Source: Humulus lupulus
Taxonomy: Eukaryota; Streptophyta; Magnoliopsida; Rosales; Cannabaceae
DNA length: 64,000 nt
Assembly (NCBI RefSeq): GCF_963169125.1
Contig: NC_084801.1
Coordinates: 75,829,696 to 75,893,695, forward strand
Direction of reading: 5' to 3'
Numbering within the stretch: the stretch's first letter is position 1; each line of letters opens with the position of its first letter. The translations under genes were made by a program, and so were the position numbers. Positions 29,733 to 42,145 of this stretch are shown in pieces. The notes beneath the pieces are model-generated. The model did no database searches and was not told where the DNA came from. It saw only the letters and a list, made by a program, of their open reading frames with translations.

Positions 29733-32349
29733 TTTCATCCCCAAGCTCTGGTAACTTGTTCCTGGGATGATACATCTTCCTCCTCGGCCCCTACCGCTGC
29801 TCCGGAAGTCCCAACCTTATCTGTAGGCACCTCTGATAAACGATCCTGAAACTTGGAGAGGTAGCACCCCTAAAGTTATGCATCTAGGAAAAAGAAATCC
29901 CCTTCTTCGTTATACGTCCAAACCAAATAAAACTTCTCTTCTAATGAGCTCTCCACTTCAGCATCATCTTCCTTGGCCTTGGCCTCAATCTCCACAAGCT
30001 TATGCATGAGACTATCGACTTTCAAAAGCTTCTGCATAATATTGTTAACCTCGAGCTGAACATGGTCCCGCTGACGGATTATCTCCAAGGCTTGTGACTT
30101 GGCAATTCACTCATTCTCCTATGAGGTCTTTAGGGCATTGTTGGCCTCATCTAGGGCGATCTTTATGGTGTTGGCTTCCTCCAAGATGACTTGCACCTCC
30201 CCCAAGGCGGTCCTGGCCTCGTCAACCTCAGTTCAGACCAGAGCAATGCCACAAAACTAAGCCATGCAAGACTACAAACAATGAATAAAGAAGGGTCAAT
30301 TTCTGAGGCATGATACTAGAATAAGAAGATAAGTATAATAATTACCATCAAAGTCATCCCCAACGCAGAGTTGAGGATGGTCGTTGATGGTCTGGACTTA
30401 ATATCCTGCAACTCTTTGACGCTGACCACACTGGTGTGCTTCATCAGATGGCTTATGACTTCTTGATATGAACCGCGGAGAAGCTCTGGATATTTCCATA
30501 CCTCGAAGGGGGACCGGGGATAGTGACAGTCGGGGCTTCAGTTTGGAAGACCTGTGGGATAGAAGTGGGGTTGTGAGGAACTGGTGGAGGAGCAAATAGG
30601 GTTGTGACTATGGTGGGCTGAAGCTACTAATGCTGCTTTTGGGCAGAGCTAGAAAAGTTGTTTTTTGCAGGAGACTTGGTAGCAGCTCCAGCTTTGGGAG
30701 TGGTTTTCTTCAAGATCCTCTACCTCTTTATGTTTGGTTTGGTTTTTGAAAGGTTCCTTTAGATTCATGTCTTCATCTGCAAAAGAGCAAGTAGAAGTGT
30801 TGGACCCATGGAATGATTAGTTAAAAAACACAATGTAAAGAGTAAAAGAACAAGAACCCTACCCTCCGAACTAGAGGAGGAAAATACTATGATCGTTCCA
30901 GGTTATGGACCGGGCTAGGTAAAACCTCTAACTCTTGGATTATCGAAGGAAGGGGAGATTCTAACATTAAAACATTGTAGGACGTACGGGGTTTGGGCTC
31001 TTCATCTAGACTAGACTCGTGCTTCGTCTGCCTAATACCTAGAGTAAATGAACCATGACAAGAGGTTTGTACCATATTGTTCAAAAATAGTGGACCATAT
31101 TATCCATGTGGGGTAGCCATAATCATGGCATAAGACCAGCTAGTCAACACACTGGAATAGGTCACATCTAGGTCCGAATCAACCAGATGTCGGCTCACGA
31201 GCTGCCTCGGATTGAATCAGACTAACCTAAAACAGGCAAGAGCCCGGTTTATTTCTCTATATGGATTACCTTGGCCGGAGGTACCAGTTTCTACCCCTGA
31301 TTCAGCATGGCCTTCAACAGAATCTTGTCTATCTTCAGCAACTTTTCTCTTAAGCACCAACGGTGCGACCTCCTCTTCTTCCTCAACCTCCTCAGTGATT
31401 GAGGAGAGAATTTGGGGGGAAGGAGCTATAGGAGATGTCCTCGGCGCCTGATGGCCAGTGTCTAATCCTTTCTAATCTTCTTACAAGACACCATGGTGGC
31501 ATCATTCACCACCATCATGAACTCTTTCTCCTCGGCAGCATCACTGGTCAGAGTCCGGTATTGACCTACAAGGGTCTTAGACCGCTCATTTCTCTTGCAT
31601 ATAGCTGCACAAGGTAAGAACTCAATCAAAATAAGTTTTAACATGGTTAAGATAAAGAACTCAAATACATAGTTCAAAAAGATGAGAAACTTACGAGGAC
31701 GGTTGAAGTATCGGTGAGTATAGTTCTTGAACCCTTTTGACATAAAGAATTGTTCCTTATAGTCATTTGAGTGACTGGGAAAGCCGATGACGCTGGCAGA
31801 TTTAGGAAACTGGGTAAGGTGGTAGAAATCGTCACCTCGGGTTTTAATGCCTGGGTTAGCTTTCAGCAAGAAAAAATACATAATGGCCTCTTAGGTGGGG
31901 ACCTCCCACACGTTCTTGAGGAATAAGTATTGTAACCCCGCAAGGAAGTTATATGAATTCGGGGGGATCTGGAATGGAGCGATCTCGACATAATTTATGA
32001 AGTCTACAAAGTATTGGCCCAGCGGAAGGAAGGCACCTACTTTCAGATGCTCATCACTCTAGGTCACATAGTCATCTTCCAATGGGATGCAACATCATTC
32101 GCCTTCCAAAAGAGGTCGAGCATAAAACTCGGGGGTCATCTCCATCCCATGACTCAGGATAATCTTGTTGGCCTTTTCCTGAGATGTTAATCGAGTAACG
32201 ATCATCTCGGCCTCAAAGAAGCTCGCAGTTCTTACCTTGGTCTCCCTCTCTACAACTAGGATGAAGTGGGGAATGGAGGTCTCCGAGGCGACTTGCTTCT
32301 CCTTACCTCGAGAAGAGGAGCCTATCGCAGTCTTTTTCTTAGGGGCCAT
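29733..32349 (-). pseudogene. Decayed antisense gene of element B, paralogue of the element A antisense gene
   Basis: Read on the minus strand it starts MAPKKKTAIGSSSRGKEKQ, against MAPKRNL in the paralogue, and keeps FFEAEMIVTRLTSQEKANKI. Then come GDDFYHLTQFPKSASVIGFP and FMSKGFKNYTHRYFNRPRK, an intron with GTAAGT and TGTGCAG, VGQYRTLTSD, an acidic run and AESGVETGTSGQG. The 3' part keeps a Glu/Lys-rich coil and YLVWTYNEEGDFFFLDA (29876-30088). Several stops and frameshifts are present. The exon-intron layout matches the copy in element A, supporting both gene models. At the site of the element A stop this copy has GAA (31301-31303 reversed). Confidence 0.8.
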
Positions 32350-32863
32350 GATAAAAGTTCTATTTCCTAATTACAAAATGATCCATTACAGGCGACCTAG
32401 GAATATAACTTAACCCTAATGGTTGAAGAAATGGCGATCTAAAGTTCTAAGGCTACATTACTCAACCTAAGGTAACTTCTGAGTAAAGAACGGACGTGGT
32501 GTCCCAACACATGTTCTCACGCACATCTCTAGTTCATGCGTCCGAATCTCGAGAAGGTGCTAAAATTTCAAATTTGCATGTCAGACACAGTGGTTTCGAA
32601 AGGCGGTTCAACGCAAAACCCTCCCAACACCGTAACCCTTAAGCTACCCAAAATGAACCTAAAACCCTTGAATCTTCAAACCCCAAAATTCAAACATTCG
32701 TCCTTTAAATCTAGAAAATCAGCCATTTTTTATGCATTATTTCAAAACAGATCTAGTGTTATTTTTTTTGTCCTAGCAAAAACCCACACTAAACTCATAC
32801 GAAACCAATGATAGGCAAAAGCACTGGAAAATTTCATAAAACTTATCGAAAAATGAGAAAATG
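32350..32863 (-). promoter_or_regulatory. Upstream region of the element B antisense gene
   Basis: By position this matches the 1-kb promoter and leader of the antisense gene in element A. An acceptor-like CTGTAATGG/AGGCGACC edge near 32390 on the minus strand resembles the ATAGGCGACCAGATGG edge in A, so a leader intron may be shared. I did not find the 3' LTR of element B; it seems lost at or near 32863. Confidence 0.4.
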
Positions 32864-33110
32864 TGTAGTGCACCAAATTTTTTTTTTTAGTTATTAAAAT
32901 TTTTGTGTTTTATTTTATTTAAGTGTTAAGTGTGGTAAATTTTTTTATTTAAATTTTATTTAGTTGCTGTTTGTTTTATTTAATTGTTTCTTATTTTATT
33001 TAAATGTTAGAATTGTTTGTAGAATTTTTGTGAAATTATTTGTTAAATGATATTTATTTAATTTTTTTTTTAAAATGTTATTATGTGAGATTTGGTTGAA
33101 TGCACTAAGG

Positions 33111-33176
33111 TGCATGGTAGCATGGTACACATGTGTGTGTTAGTGCATGGTAGCATGGTACACATGTGTAGATTGT
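33111..33176. repeat. 33-bp tandem duplication
   Basis: TGCATGGTAGCATGGTACAC followed by ATGTGT occurs at 33111 and again at 33144, with only small changes. It includes GGTAGCATGGTACC-like inverted text. Confidence 0.85.
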
Positions 33177-33537
33177 CTACACACTTTATACTTATATTAG
33201 ATTTATTTGAATTAATTGATAAAAAAAAAGGGAAAGGGCAAGTGAGTTGGACGTGTATGTGTAGTGGGAAAGGAAGTGAGTTTTTTTCCATTTATTTTCT
33301 AAAGTGAATAAATTAAAATTTAGAAGAAAATGATTATTTTAGGAAAGTGAGTGATAATCTTTATCTCCTATCAATTGTGATAACAAAAAAACAAATAATG
33401 AAATTAAAAGAAAATAAATAAGAAATAGGAAACTTACCTTTTCTCTTGAGTGGACCATTTTGGAGAGAATTAGGTTAAATGGGGAATGAGGTAAAGAGGA
33501 GAGCCATTTTTCTTGTGGCTGGCGTGTGTTGAAGAGA

Positions 33538-33540
<3 letters not shown>

Positions 33541-33584
<44 letters not shown>
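33541..33584. repeat. (AG)n microsatellite
   Basis: About 22 AG units without interruption, in a longer purine-rich zone that continues to 33680. The ORF reading through it (RERERER) is an artefact of the repeat. Confidence 0.9.
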
Positions 33585-33588
<4 letters not shown>

Positions 33589-35139
33589 GAGCTAGAGAGA
33601 GAAAGGGGAAGGGGCTGCCATTTTCTAGAGAGAATGAGGAAGGAAAGAAAGAAAGAAGGAGAGGAAGAAGAAGAGGGGATTCGAAATCCCTAGGTGTAGG
33701 TATTCAAGTTTGTTGTTTGTTTTTCTTTTCATTCTATTCTTCTTGAATCTAGAGAAATAATGTTTTTCTTTTCCTTGTTTTCTTCCTTGTTCTTGTTGGG
33801 TATTCGAAAAACGTAGGTGCTCAAGAGGAGAATCAACCTTGTGGTTTTGATTTCTATCAAGGAGGTAGTGAATCTATCATTTGGTTGTTATGATGATGGG
33901 TCTTGATATTATGATGTTGGGATGTTTGTTGCTTTGAGAGATTGTTTTGATGAGGGGTTCGACCTAGTCATAATCTAGGGAATCATGATGTTATTTATTT
34001 TGGTTATTTGTTTATATTAATAAGCATATTTGTGAGGTTGAATGATTGAGATAGGTTGATTTTGGATACTATATGGTTCGACCTATGCATGTCTATAGAT
34101 TCCCTATGCTTTATGTGTTGTGATTTTCAATATGTTAGATCCATGTTCTAGGACCTATGTAAGTTGGGTATAGTAATAATTTGGAATCTTGATATTTGGA
34201 TTCATGAAATTTTGATAGGATGTATATGATATTATGAATAAATAAATTATGGTATGCATGAAAAATAATAGAAACATGTTAGGTTTAATATGAAGGCATA
34301 TATAGATATTGATGTTTATGTTATTGAAGTATGTTGATTTTATTGTTTGTTGGATTTCATGTATGAACTCATTAGAAATAGAATAAGGTTTTGTAAGGTT
34401 GTATTTGAATATGTGTAGGTTATTTTTCTTTGAATTATTTGTATAATAAGAGCATGTTAGGATTTGTGATTTATTGTGTTAATTAAACATAAATGATCTT
34501 GTATTAATTTTTATGAGGCATGAGGTAAAAGATAAAATTCATTGTGATTTATGCTTGCTGATTTTGTGATTAGATGGTGAAAATATTGATGAAATAAGGA
34601 TATGTATGCATAAGAATGACTCTAATAATATGTGGTGTTTGTGAAAATAAAATGGTGTTTTAATTCACACTTAAAATGATATTTTTGCACAATTATTTAC
34701 CTTTATTTTTTTTATATCTTTCGATGAAAATATGAGTTTTAAAAAAAATGAAAATGGTGATTTTATGATAAAATTGATTGTTGGAATTTTTGTTAAAAAA
34801 ATGTGAAGTGTGTTTTAATAAAAAAGGATTTTGATTAGTATTTTGTAATAAATTAAAACCCTAAACTATGGTAATATTAAAAGTGGTATTTTTAATATAG
34901 TATGAGTGTTTATTTTAATAGTTATGCTTTTTCATTATTTTTTATTAAGAAAAATATTGAACTTAATTTATTTGTAATTTTTTTTAAGAAATCAAATGGT
35001 GGCTGAAAGTTTAGTTTAATAAGTTTAAAATAATCATTTAATTGCCATATATGAATTTATGTTACACTTAAAATATATATTTTTCTCACATTCATTTACA
35101 CTTAAAATATGTTACACTAAAAATATCATTTAATTGTCA

Positions 35140-36710
35140 CGTGCCTAACGCCGTTCCCGGCCCCTGCCGTCCTCGGCCTACACCGTTCCCAGCTCTTGCC
35201 AAACATTCACATAATAGCATTCATAGCATAGCAAGCAAATACAAAATTCTAGCAAATTCAGTTAAAGGGCTACGCTCCGCAGTTCAAACACAATGGGCTT
35301 AGCCCTGCATACCAGTTCTATTCAAACACATTGGGCTCTGCCCTGCATACAAGCTCTATGGGAACAAGGGTTTTCTTACCTGAGTCTCGAGCTCTCCAAG
35401 CACCGATGTCCCGAGCACAGTCCTCTAACTTGAGCCTCGCTGAAACCCTAGTCACAACACATTAACAATATCCATCCATCAAGTTCTAATCTAATAAATA
35501 ACTTTAAGCCATAACCCTAACCTCCGGGACCTTGAATTCTATAAATCTGGGTGATAAAATCCATCCCGAGCCTTAACCATTGAGTTCCCTAGCCTAAACT
35601 CCCTTAAAAACAGAATCTGGCACTAAGAGCCGCGACCCTACCCACAAGCGCCGTGGCTAGCCTTAAAACAAAGGCTAGCTTCTCACTGTCACCCACACGG
35701 GCCGCGGCGCGTGCACCAAGTGCCACGGCACGCATGAACTCCTCGGCTTCCCTTGCCCGTGCGCGCACACGGGCCGCGGCCCTCACCTCCAAACCCTGAA
35801 TTTCCATCACTTTCCCTGCATTTTCCTCAAGCTAACTCACTCAAAGCTTACCTAACATACCCAGATAATCAACACAAACATCCAGCTCAGTATCAACATC
35901 TAAACCCAACAAAACCTGCTCAAAAACTCAGCTAGAATACCCAAAAACAGAGCAAGCTTAACTAACATGCTACTCTAGCAAACCAGCAGCAATTCTAGAC
36001 ATAACCTTAATAATTAGAAATTACCTTGCAGAGCTTAGTCCCTTAGTTTGATCCTTAATCCTCAAGCTTTTAGCTCCTAAGTTTTCTCAGCTCAATTCCT
36101 TGCTTAAGCTTGCTTACACCAGAATTTCCTGGAGTTTTTCTTAGAGAATGAAAGAGAGAGAGAGAGAGAGATAAGAATTGTCTTCAGCTGGGGAACAAAG
36201 CTAATGTCGGTTTCCTTAAGTTCCTAAATGTTTTCTTCCTGTGTTTTATTTAACTTAATCTATGTGGTTATCTCAAGGTTCGAGGTACCAAAACGTCCCT
36301 GAGGGAAAAATGGTAAATTTCGCCAATATTCCCTCCTAGACAATCTATCCTCAAATATATCTCCAAATATTTATTTTCATATCCCGATAATCCCAAAACA
36401 CACCTAGTACCCAAATTACCCCTCGAATCGCCCCGAGTCCGAATCTCAACCTTGTTGTGACTTTCTGACTAAGCACTCCCCAAGACTGTCTCGGATCATG
36501 CTGCATAGACATATCACATATATAAATCGCATTTATCACATTTATGCCCCTAATATCCAGATGGGGCCCACATGCACATTTAACTCAACTAAACATGCAT
36601 CATTAAAATATATTCACATTAATTCACACATTAACATATTAAAGCATTAATTGCCCTCCAGGCACACTATTCAAGGCCCTAAGCCCGATTAGCAAATTCT
36701 GGTCGTTACA
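35140..36710 (-). repeat. 3' LTR, truncated, of a minus-strand Del-type element
   Basis: The minus-strand start is TGTAACGACC at 36710, directly after a PPT, so this is the 3' LTR. It runs about 1.57 kb and stops matching at GGCCCCTGCC near 35152, far short of a full 2.3-3 kb family LTR. The TATA/GGGATCCC and terminal blocks are missing. The right-hand LTR copy of the same element (39703-41268) stops at the same internal point. Confidence 0.75.
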
Positions 36711-36727
36711 ACTATCCCCTCCTTACA
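36711..36727 (-). promoter_or_regulatory. Polypurine tract of the minus-strand Del-type element
   Basis: On the minus strand the text is CTGTAAGGAGGGGATAGT and then the LTR start. This is the same tract as at 59232-59246 in element E. Confidence 0.8.
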
Positions 36728-36745
36728 GAAATTTTTTCCTCAAAA

Positions 36746-39702
36746 TTACCTGAACAACTCGGGGTACCGCTCCCTCATCTCTGACTCAAGTTCCCACGTC
36801 GCCTCCTCAACCTTGTTGTTTCTCCACAGCACTTTCACCAAGGTGATGGTCTTGCTCCTCAAGACTTTATCTTTTCGGTCAAGAATCTGAATCGGCTTCT
36901 CCTCATAGGACAGATCTTGATCAAGCTCCAGATTCTCAAAACTTAGAACATGCATTGAATCTGACATATACTTCCGGAGCATGGATACATGGAAAACATC
37001 ATGAACCCCTGATAAAGCTGGAGGCATCACTAGCCTGTAAGCTACCTCTCTAACTCGTTCCAGAATCTCGAAAGGGCCAACAAACCTAGGGCTCAACTTG
37101 CCCCTAACACCAAACCGTTTCACACCCTTCATGGGTGAAACCCTAAGGAACACATGAACACCAACCTGAAACTCCACGCTCCTGCATTTCAAGTCTGAAT
37201 AACTTTTTTGTAGACTCTGGGAGGCGAGCATACGCGCTCTAATCTTCTCAATCGCCTCATTGGTCCCCTGAACCATCTTTGGACCCAGATATCTCCTCTC
37301 ACCTGTCTCATCCCAATGAATAGGTGATCGATACTTCCTCCCATAAAGCATCTCGTACGGAGCCACCCCGATGATCGCCTGATAACTGTTGTTGTACAAT
37401 AACTAGATCAAAGGAAGACACTTACTCCACGATCCCCCAAAATCAAGCACACAGGCTTGCAGCAGATCCTCCAATATCTGAATCTTCCTCTCAGACTACC
37501 CATCCGTGTGAGGATGATAAGCGGTACTAAACTATAACTGCGTGCCCATAGCCTTCTGCAGACCCTCCCAAAACTTGGAGGTGAAGGTGGGATCTCTATC
37601 GGACACTATCGACCTTGGAACCCCATGAAGTCGAACAATCTCCTTCACATACAACTCAGCGTACTACTCCATAGTATAGGTTGTCCTAACAGGCAAAAAG
37701 TGGGCGGACTTGGTATACCTATCCACAATCACCGACACAGAGTCATGCTGTCCTACAGTTCTCGGTAAACCAACCACAAAGTCCATAGTAATATCTTCCC
37801 ACTTCCATTCTGGGATCCCCAGAGGCTGCAACAACTCTGCTGGCCTCTGGTGCTCAGCCTTAACCTACTGGCAAGTTAAGCACTTGGCTACATAGTCCAC
37901 CACATCCCTCTTCATGCCCGACCACCAATACAGAGCTCTCAAGTCCTGGTACATCTTTGTCGTACCCGGGTGAAAAGAATAGGGAGTGGTATGTGATTCA
38001 TCTAAGATCTCTCGCCGGATATCAGAATCCATCGGAACACAGATCCGACCCTTATACTTCAATAACCCTATTTCCGAAATGGAAAAGTCCTTAGTCGCTC
38101 TGACTAAGGCACCTTCCCTATGACCTCTCAACTGAGAATCTTTCCCTTGCCCTTCCTTGATCCTCTCAAGGAGTGTAGATTGAAGAGTGATGTTGGCCAA
38201 TTGTCCAACCACCAACTCTATACCTGCTGTAGACATCCCCTCAGCTCACTTGTCAGATATCTGCCTCGAACTGAACAACTGTCCTGGGCCCTTCCGACTC
38301 AATGCATCGGCCACTACATTAGCCTTCCCAGGATGGTATAGGATATCGCAATAATAATCCTTAACCAACTCCAGCCACCGCCTCTGGCGCATATTCAGGT
38401 CCTTCTGTGTAAAGAAATACTTTAGGCTCTTATGGTCTGTGTATATCTCGCACTTCTCAACATAAAGATAATGCCCCCAACTCTTAAGTGCAAACACCAC
38501 CGCTGCCAACTCCAGGTCATGGGTAGGATATCTCTGCTCATATTCCTTTAACTGTCTCGATGCATAGGCTATCACCTTACCAGCTTGCATCAACATGCAC
38601 CCCAAACCCTGCCTAGATGCATCACAGTAGACCACAAACTTTTCATTCTCTATCGGCAAGCTTAACACTGGCACAGTAATCAGTCGCCGCTTCAGTTCCT
38701 TCAAATTGTTCTCACACCTGTCCGTCCAGACATACCTTTTCTTCTTCTTTGTCAGTTCTGTGAATTGCGTAGCTATTCTGGAGAACCCCTCAACAAACCG
38801 CCGATAATACCCTGCTAAACCGAGAAAGCTTCTCACCTCAGGAACATTGCTCGGTCTAGGCCAATCTCTGACCGCCTCAATCTTACTTGGGTCAACCAGA
38901 ATCCCCTCCTTACTGACAATATGACCCAGAAATGTAACTTGTGGCAACCAGAACTCACACTTACTGAACTTAGCATATAACTTATGCTCCCTTAACCGCT
39001 GTAAAACCAACCACAGATGCTGCTCGTGCTCTGCCTCTAACTGGGAGTACACTAGAATGTCTTCGATGAATACAATCACAAACTTGTCCAGATAATCCTT
39101 GAAAACCCTATTCATGATGTCCATGAAGTCTGCTGAGGCATTGGTTAATCCAAAGGACATAACCAGGAATTCATAGCGTCCATACCTCGTTCGGAAAGCG
39201 GTCTTTGGTATGTCTTCCTCTTTAATCCTTAACTCATGGTAACCTGATCGGAGATCTATCTTGGAAAACATTGTTCTTCCCTGTAGCTGATCAAATAAAT
39301 CGTCGATCCTAGGCAGTGGATACTTGTTCTTAATGGTTAACTTGTTCAGCTCCCTATAATCAATACACATCCTAAAGGACTCATCCTTCTTCTTAACGAA
39401 CAACACTGGAGCACCCCATGGCGAGAAACTCGGTCTGATGAACCCCAAATCAAGTAACTCCTGCAACTGAATCTTCAAATCCTTCAACTCCGCCGGAGCT
39501 ATTCTATAGGGTGTCCTAGATACTGGCTCCGCTCCTGGTACCAATTCTATAACAAACTCAATCTCCCGCTGCGGCGGCAACCCTGGCAGATCCGCAGGAA
39601 ACAAATCCAAAAACTCACACACCAATCTAGTCTCACCCGGTCCAACCGACACCACCCTAGAAGTATCAATAACGCTTGCCAGGAATCCTATGCAACCTTC
39701 TT
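36746..39702 (-). pseudogene. Pol pseudogene of a Del/Tekay-type chromovirus (end of protease, RT, RNase H, integrase, chromodomain)
   Basis: The minus-strand frame starts abruptly inside the protease-RT linker ([15 protein letters not shown]). RT and RNase H form one open block (38246-39655, 469 codons): [39 protein letters not shown], and FIEDI in place of the usual FIDDI. A TGA ends it. Integrase HHCC (HTTPYSFHPGTTKMYQ, CLTC) is at 37865-38236. The integrase core (37400-37864) has at least three TAG stops, including DG-stop-SER where the family has DGQSER. The last block (36746-37399) ends with a chromodomain (VLWRNNKVEEATWELESEM), typical of Del/Tekay. Gag, PBS and most of protease are deleted. 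Not functional. Confidence 0.92.
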
Positions 39703-41268
39703 GGCCCCTGCCATCCTCGGCCTACACCATTCCTTGCTCTTGCCGAACATTCACATAATAGCATTCATAGCATAGCAAGCAAATACAGAATTCTAGCAAA
39801 TTCAGTTAAAGGGCTACGCCCCGCAGTTCAAACACAATGGGCTCAGCCCTGCATACCAGTTATATTCAAACACATTGGGCTCAGCCCTGCATACAAGCTC
39901 TATGGGAACAAGGGTTTTCTTACCTGAGTCCTGAGCTCTCCGAGCACCGATGTCCCGAGCCCAGTCCTCTAACTTGAGCCTCGCCGAAACCCTAGTCACA
40001 ACACATTAACAATATCCATCCATCAAGTTCTAATCCAATAAATAACTTTAAACCATAACCCTAACCTCCGCGACCTTGAATTCTATCATTCCGGGTGATA
40101 AAATCCATCCCGAGCCTTAACCATTGAGTTCCCAAGCCTAAACTCCCTTAAAAACATAAACTGGCACTAAGAACCGCGACCCTACCCACAAGCATCGTGG
40201 CTAACCTGAAAACAGAGGCTAGCTACTCACTGTCACCCACATAGGCCGCGGCGTGCGCACCAAGCGCCGCGGTACGCATGAACTCCTCGGCTTCCCTTGG
40301 CCGCGCGTGCACACGGGCCGCGGCGCGCCCCTCCTAGGCCCGCGGCCCTCACCTCCAAACCCTGAATTTCCATCACCTTCCCTGCATTTTCCTCAAGCTA
40401 ACTCACTCAAAGCTTACCTAACAAACCCAGATAATCAACACAAACATCCAGCTCAGTATCAACATCTAAACCCAACAAAATCTGCTCAAAAACTCAGCTA
40501 GAATACCCAAAAACAGAGCAAGCTTATCTAAAATGCAACTCTAGCAAACCAGCAGCAATTCTAGACATAACCTTAATAATTAGAGCTTACCTTGCAGAGC
40601 TTAGTCCCTAAGTTTGACCCTTATTCCTCAAGCTTTTAGCTCCTAAGTTTTCTCAGCCCAATTCTTTGCTTAAGCTAGCTTACACCAGAATTTCCTTGAG
40701 TTTTTCTTAGAGAATGAAAGAGAGAGAGATAAGAATTGTCTTTAGCTGGGGAACAAAGCTAATGTCAGTTTCCTTAAGTTCCTAAATGTTTCCTTCCTTT
40801 GCTTTATTTAACTTAATCTATGTGGTTACCTCAAGGCTCGGGGTACGAAAATGTCCCCGAGGGAAAAATGGTAAATTTCGCCAATATTCCCTCCTAGACA
40901 TTCTATCCTCAAATATATCTCCAAATATTTATTTTCATATCCCGATAATCCCATAACACACCTAGTACCCAAATTATCCCTCGACTCGCCCCGAGTCCGA
41001 ATCTAAACCCTGTTGTGACTTTCTGAGTAACCGCTCCCCAGGACTGTCTCGGATCGTGCTTCTCAAACATATCTCATATATATATCGCATTTATCACATT
41101 TATGCCCCTAATATCCAGATGGGGCCCACATGCACATTTAACTAAACTAAACATGCATCATTATCATATATTCACATTAATTCACACATTAACATATTAA
41201 AGCATTTATTGCCCTCCAGGCACACTAATCAAGGCCTTAAGCCTGATAAGCAAGTTCGGGTCGTTACA
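39703..41268 (-). repeat. 5' LTR, truncated, of the same minus-strand Del-type element
   Basis: It begins (minus strand) TGTAACGACCC at 41268 and is nearly the same as 35140-36710. It stops matching at the same GGCCCCTGCC point and is fused directly to mid-protease text. PBS and gag are therefore gone from between LTR and pol. The next bases, GCCAG, lie in a plus-strand LTR of the same family, so two LTRs meet head to head here. Confidence 0.75.
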
Positions 41269-41557
41269 GCCAGAGTTATCTCAGAGGAACTTGGGTTATT
41301 GCCCTGTTTTTTCGCTTAGGCCGACTAATGTACTTTGATATGAATCTATCCTTTTTAACAGTTGAGTCATAATGTTTTGGAATCCCATGTTATATAACAC
41401 TTTTGGAATAAAAGTAAATGGTTCTTTGACCAAAAATTTTAACCCCAACCCTTGTCATTAACCTTAGTTACACGCTTTAAGCCAAATGACCTTATTAAGA
41501 GTTCTGACACAATTTTAAGTACACAGTGTAACGGTCCTGAATTAGGAGGGCGTTACA
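41269..41557 (+). repeat. 3' end of the 5' LTR of Del-type element C
   Basis: From GTTATCTCAGAGGAAC onward it matches the LTR copy at 42838-43121, including GGGATCCCATGTTATATAACAC and the end GGGCGTTACA. A PBS follows at once. The upstream part of this LTR is missing at the junction with the minus-strand LTR. Confidence 0.8.
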
Positions 41558-41560
41558 ACT

Positions 41561-41572
41561 TGGTATCAGAGC
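41561..41572 (+). promoter_or_regulatory. Primer-binding site of element C (initiator-Met tRNA type)
   Basis: TGGTATCAGAGC follows the LTR end after three bases. This is the standard PBS complementary to the 3' end of plant initiator-methionine tRNA. Confidence 0.9.
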
Positions 41573-42145
41573 TGCCAAGGTTTAAGGGTTCCTAAAGATT
41601 GGCTGGGCATGTACACTCGCCACTATAGACAAGCTCAATTCAAGGTTCGGTAACCGTTATATGATTATATGTTTAAATTCTTACACATGATATGAAAGCC
41701 TTATCTGCATGCCTGCTTAGGAAGTATGAGATTATCTGATAGGGCCTGGCCCTTGGCTGTTGCATGAATGTTAAAGAATGTGCTTATTAGCATCGTTACT
41801 ACTTGTGGATGCAAGGGAACCACTTATTAGCACCATTATTTGTATATAGGCCAAAGGAAAATGTTTATTAGCATTGTTATTACTGGCAAGAATTAAAGAA
41901 CATGCTTATTAGCTATGTTGGATTTGTCAAAATACTTGCATATGGTCGTATGTATTGTTATTTACTGATGAATATCAAGAGGTGCTTATTAGCACTATGA
42001 ATGAATATATATATTGTGTGATGGCATGCTTATTAGCATTGCATATGTTTGTTATTTGATGATCTTGGACCGTCAGGCGGTAAGTGGTATAGTTATGACT
42101 TACCTAATGGCCGATTTGATCTCTGTAGGATGAGTTGAGTGTCAG
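41573..42145 (+). other. 5' leader of element C
   Basis: Non-coding. It contains seven or more imperfect repeats of the phrase GCTTATTAGCA (41781, 41824, 41869, 41904, 41988, 42030 region), spaced about 35-85 bp apart. The second copy of the leader (43122-43324) has fewer of them. Confidence 0.6.

Larger units (their letters stand above)
32864..35116 (+). repeat. Possible Ty3/gypsy LTR, AT-rich
   Basis: It starts TGTAGTGCACCAAATTTTT, like the reversed start of the solo LTR at 45419-47945 (TGTAGTGCCTCAAAATTTT), and has an A/G-rich leader-like zone at 33470-33680. The proposed end, ATGTTACA, is weak and no TSD was found (AAATG left, CTAAA right). It could also be non-LTR filler. No coding sequence is visible. 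Confidence 0.35.

Noticed and set aside
33513..33746. 77-codon frame rich in Arg-Glu
   Set aside because: It is the translation of an (AG)n microsatellite and surrounding purine tract.
36746..39702. Endogenous plant pararetrovirus
   Set aside because: The order RT, RNase H, integrase, chromodomain with flanking LTRs and PPT is that of a Ty3/gypsy chromovirus; there is no movement or coat protein text.
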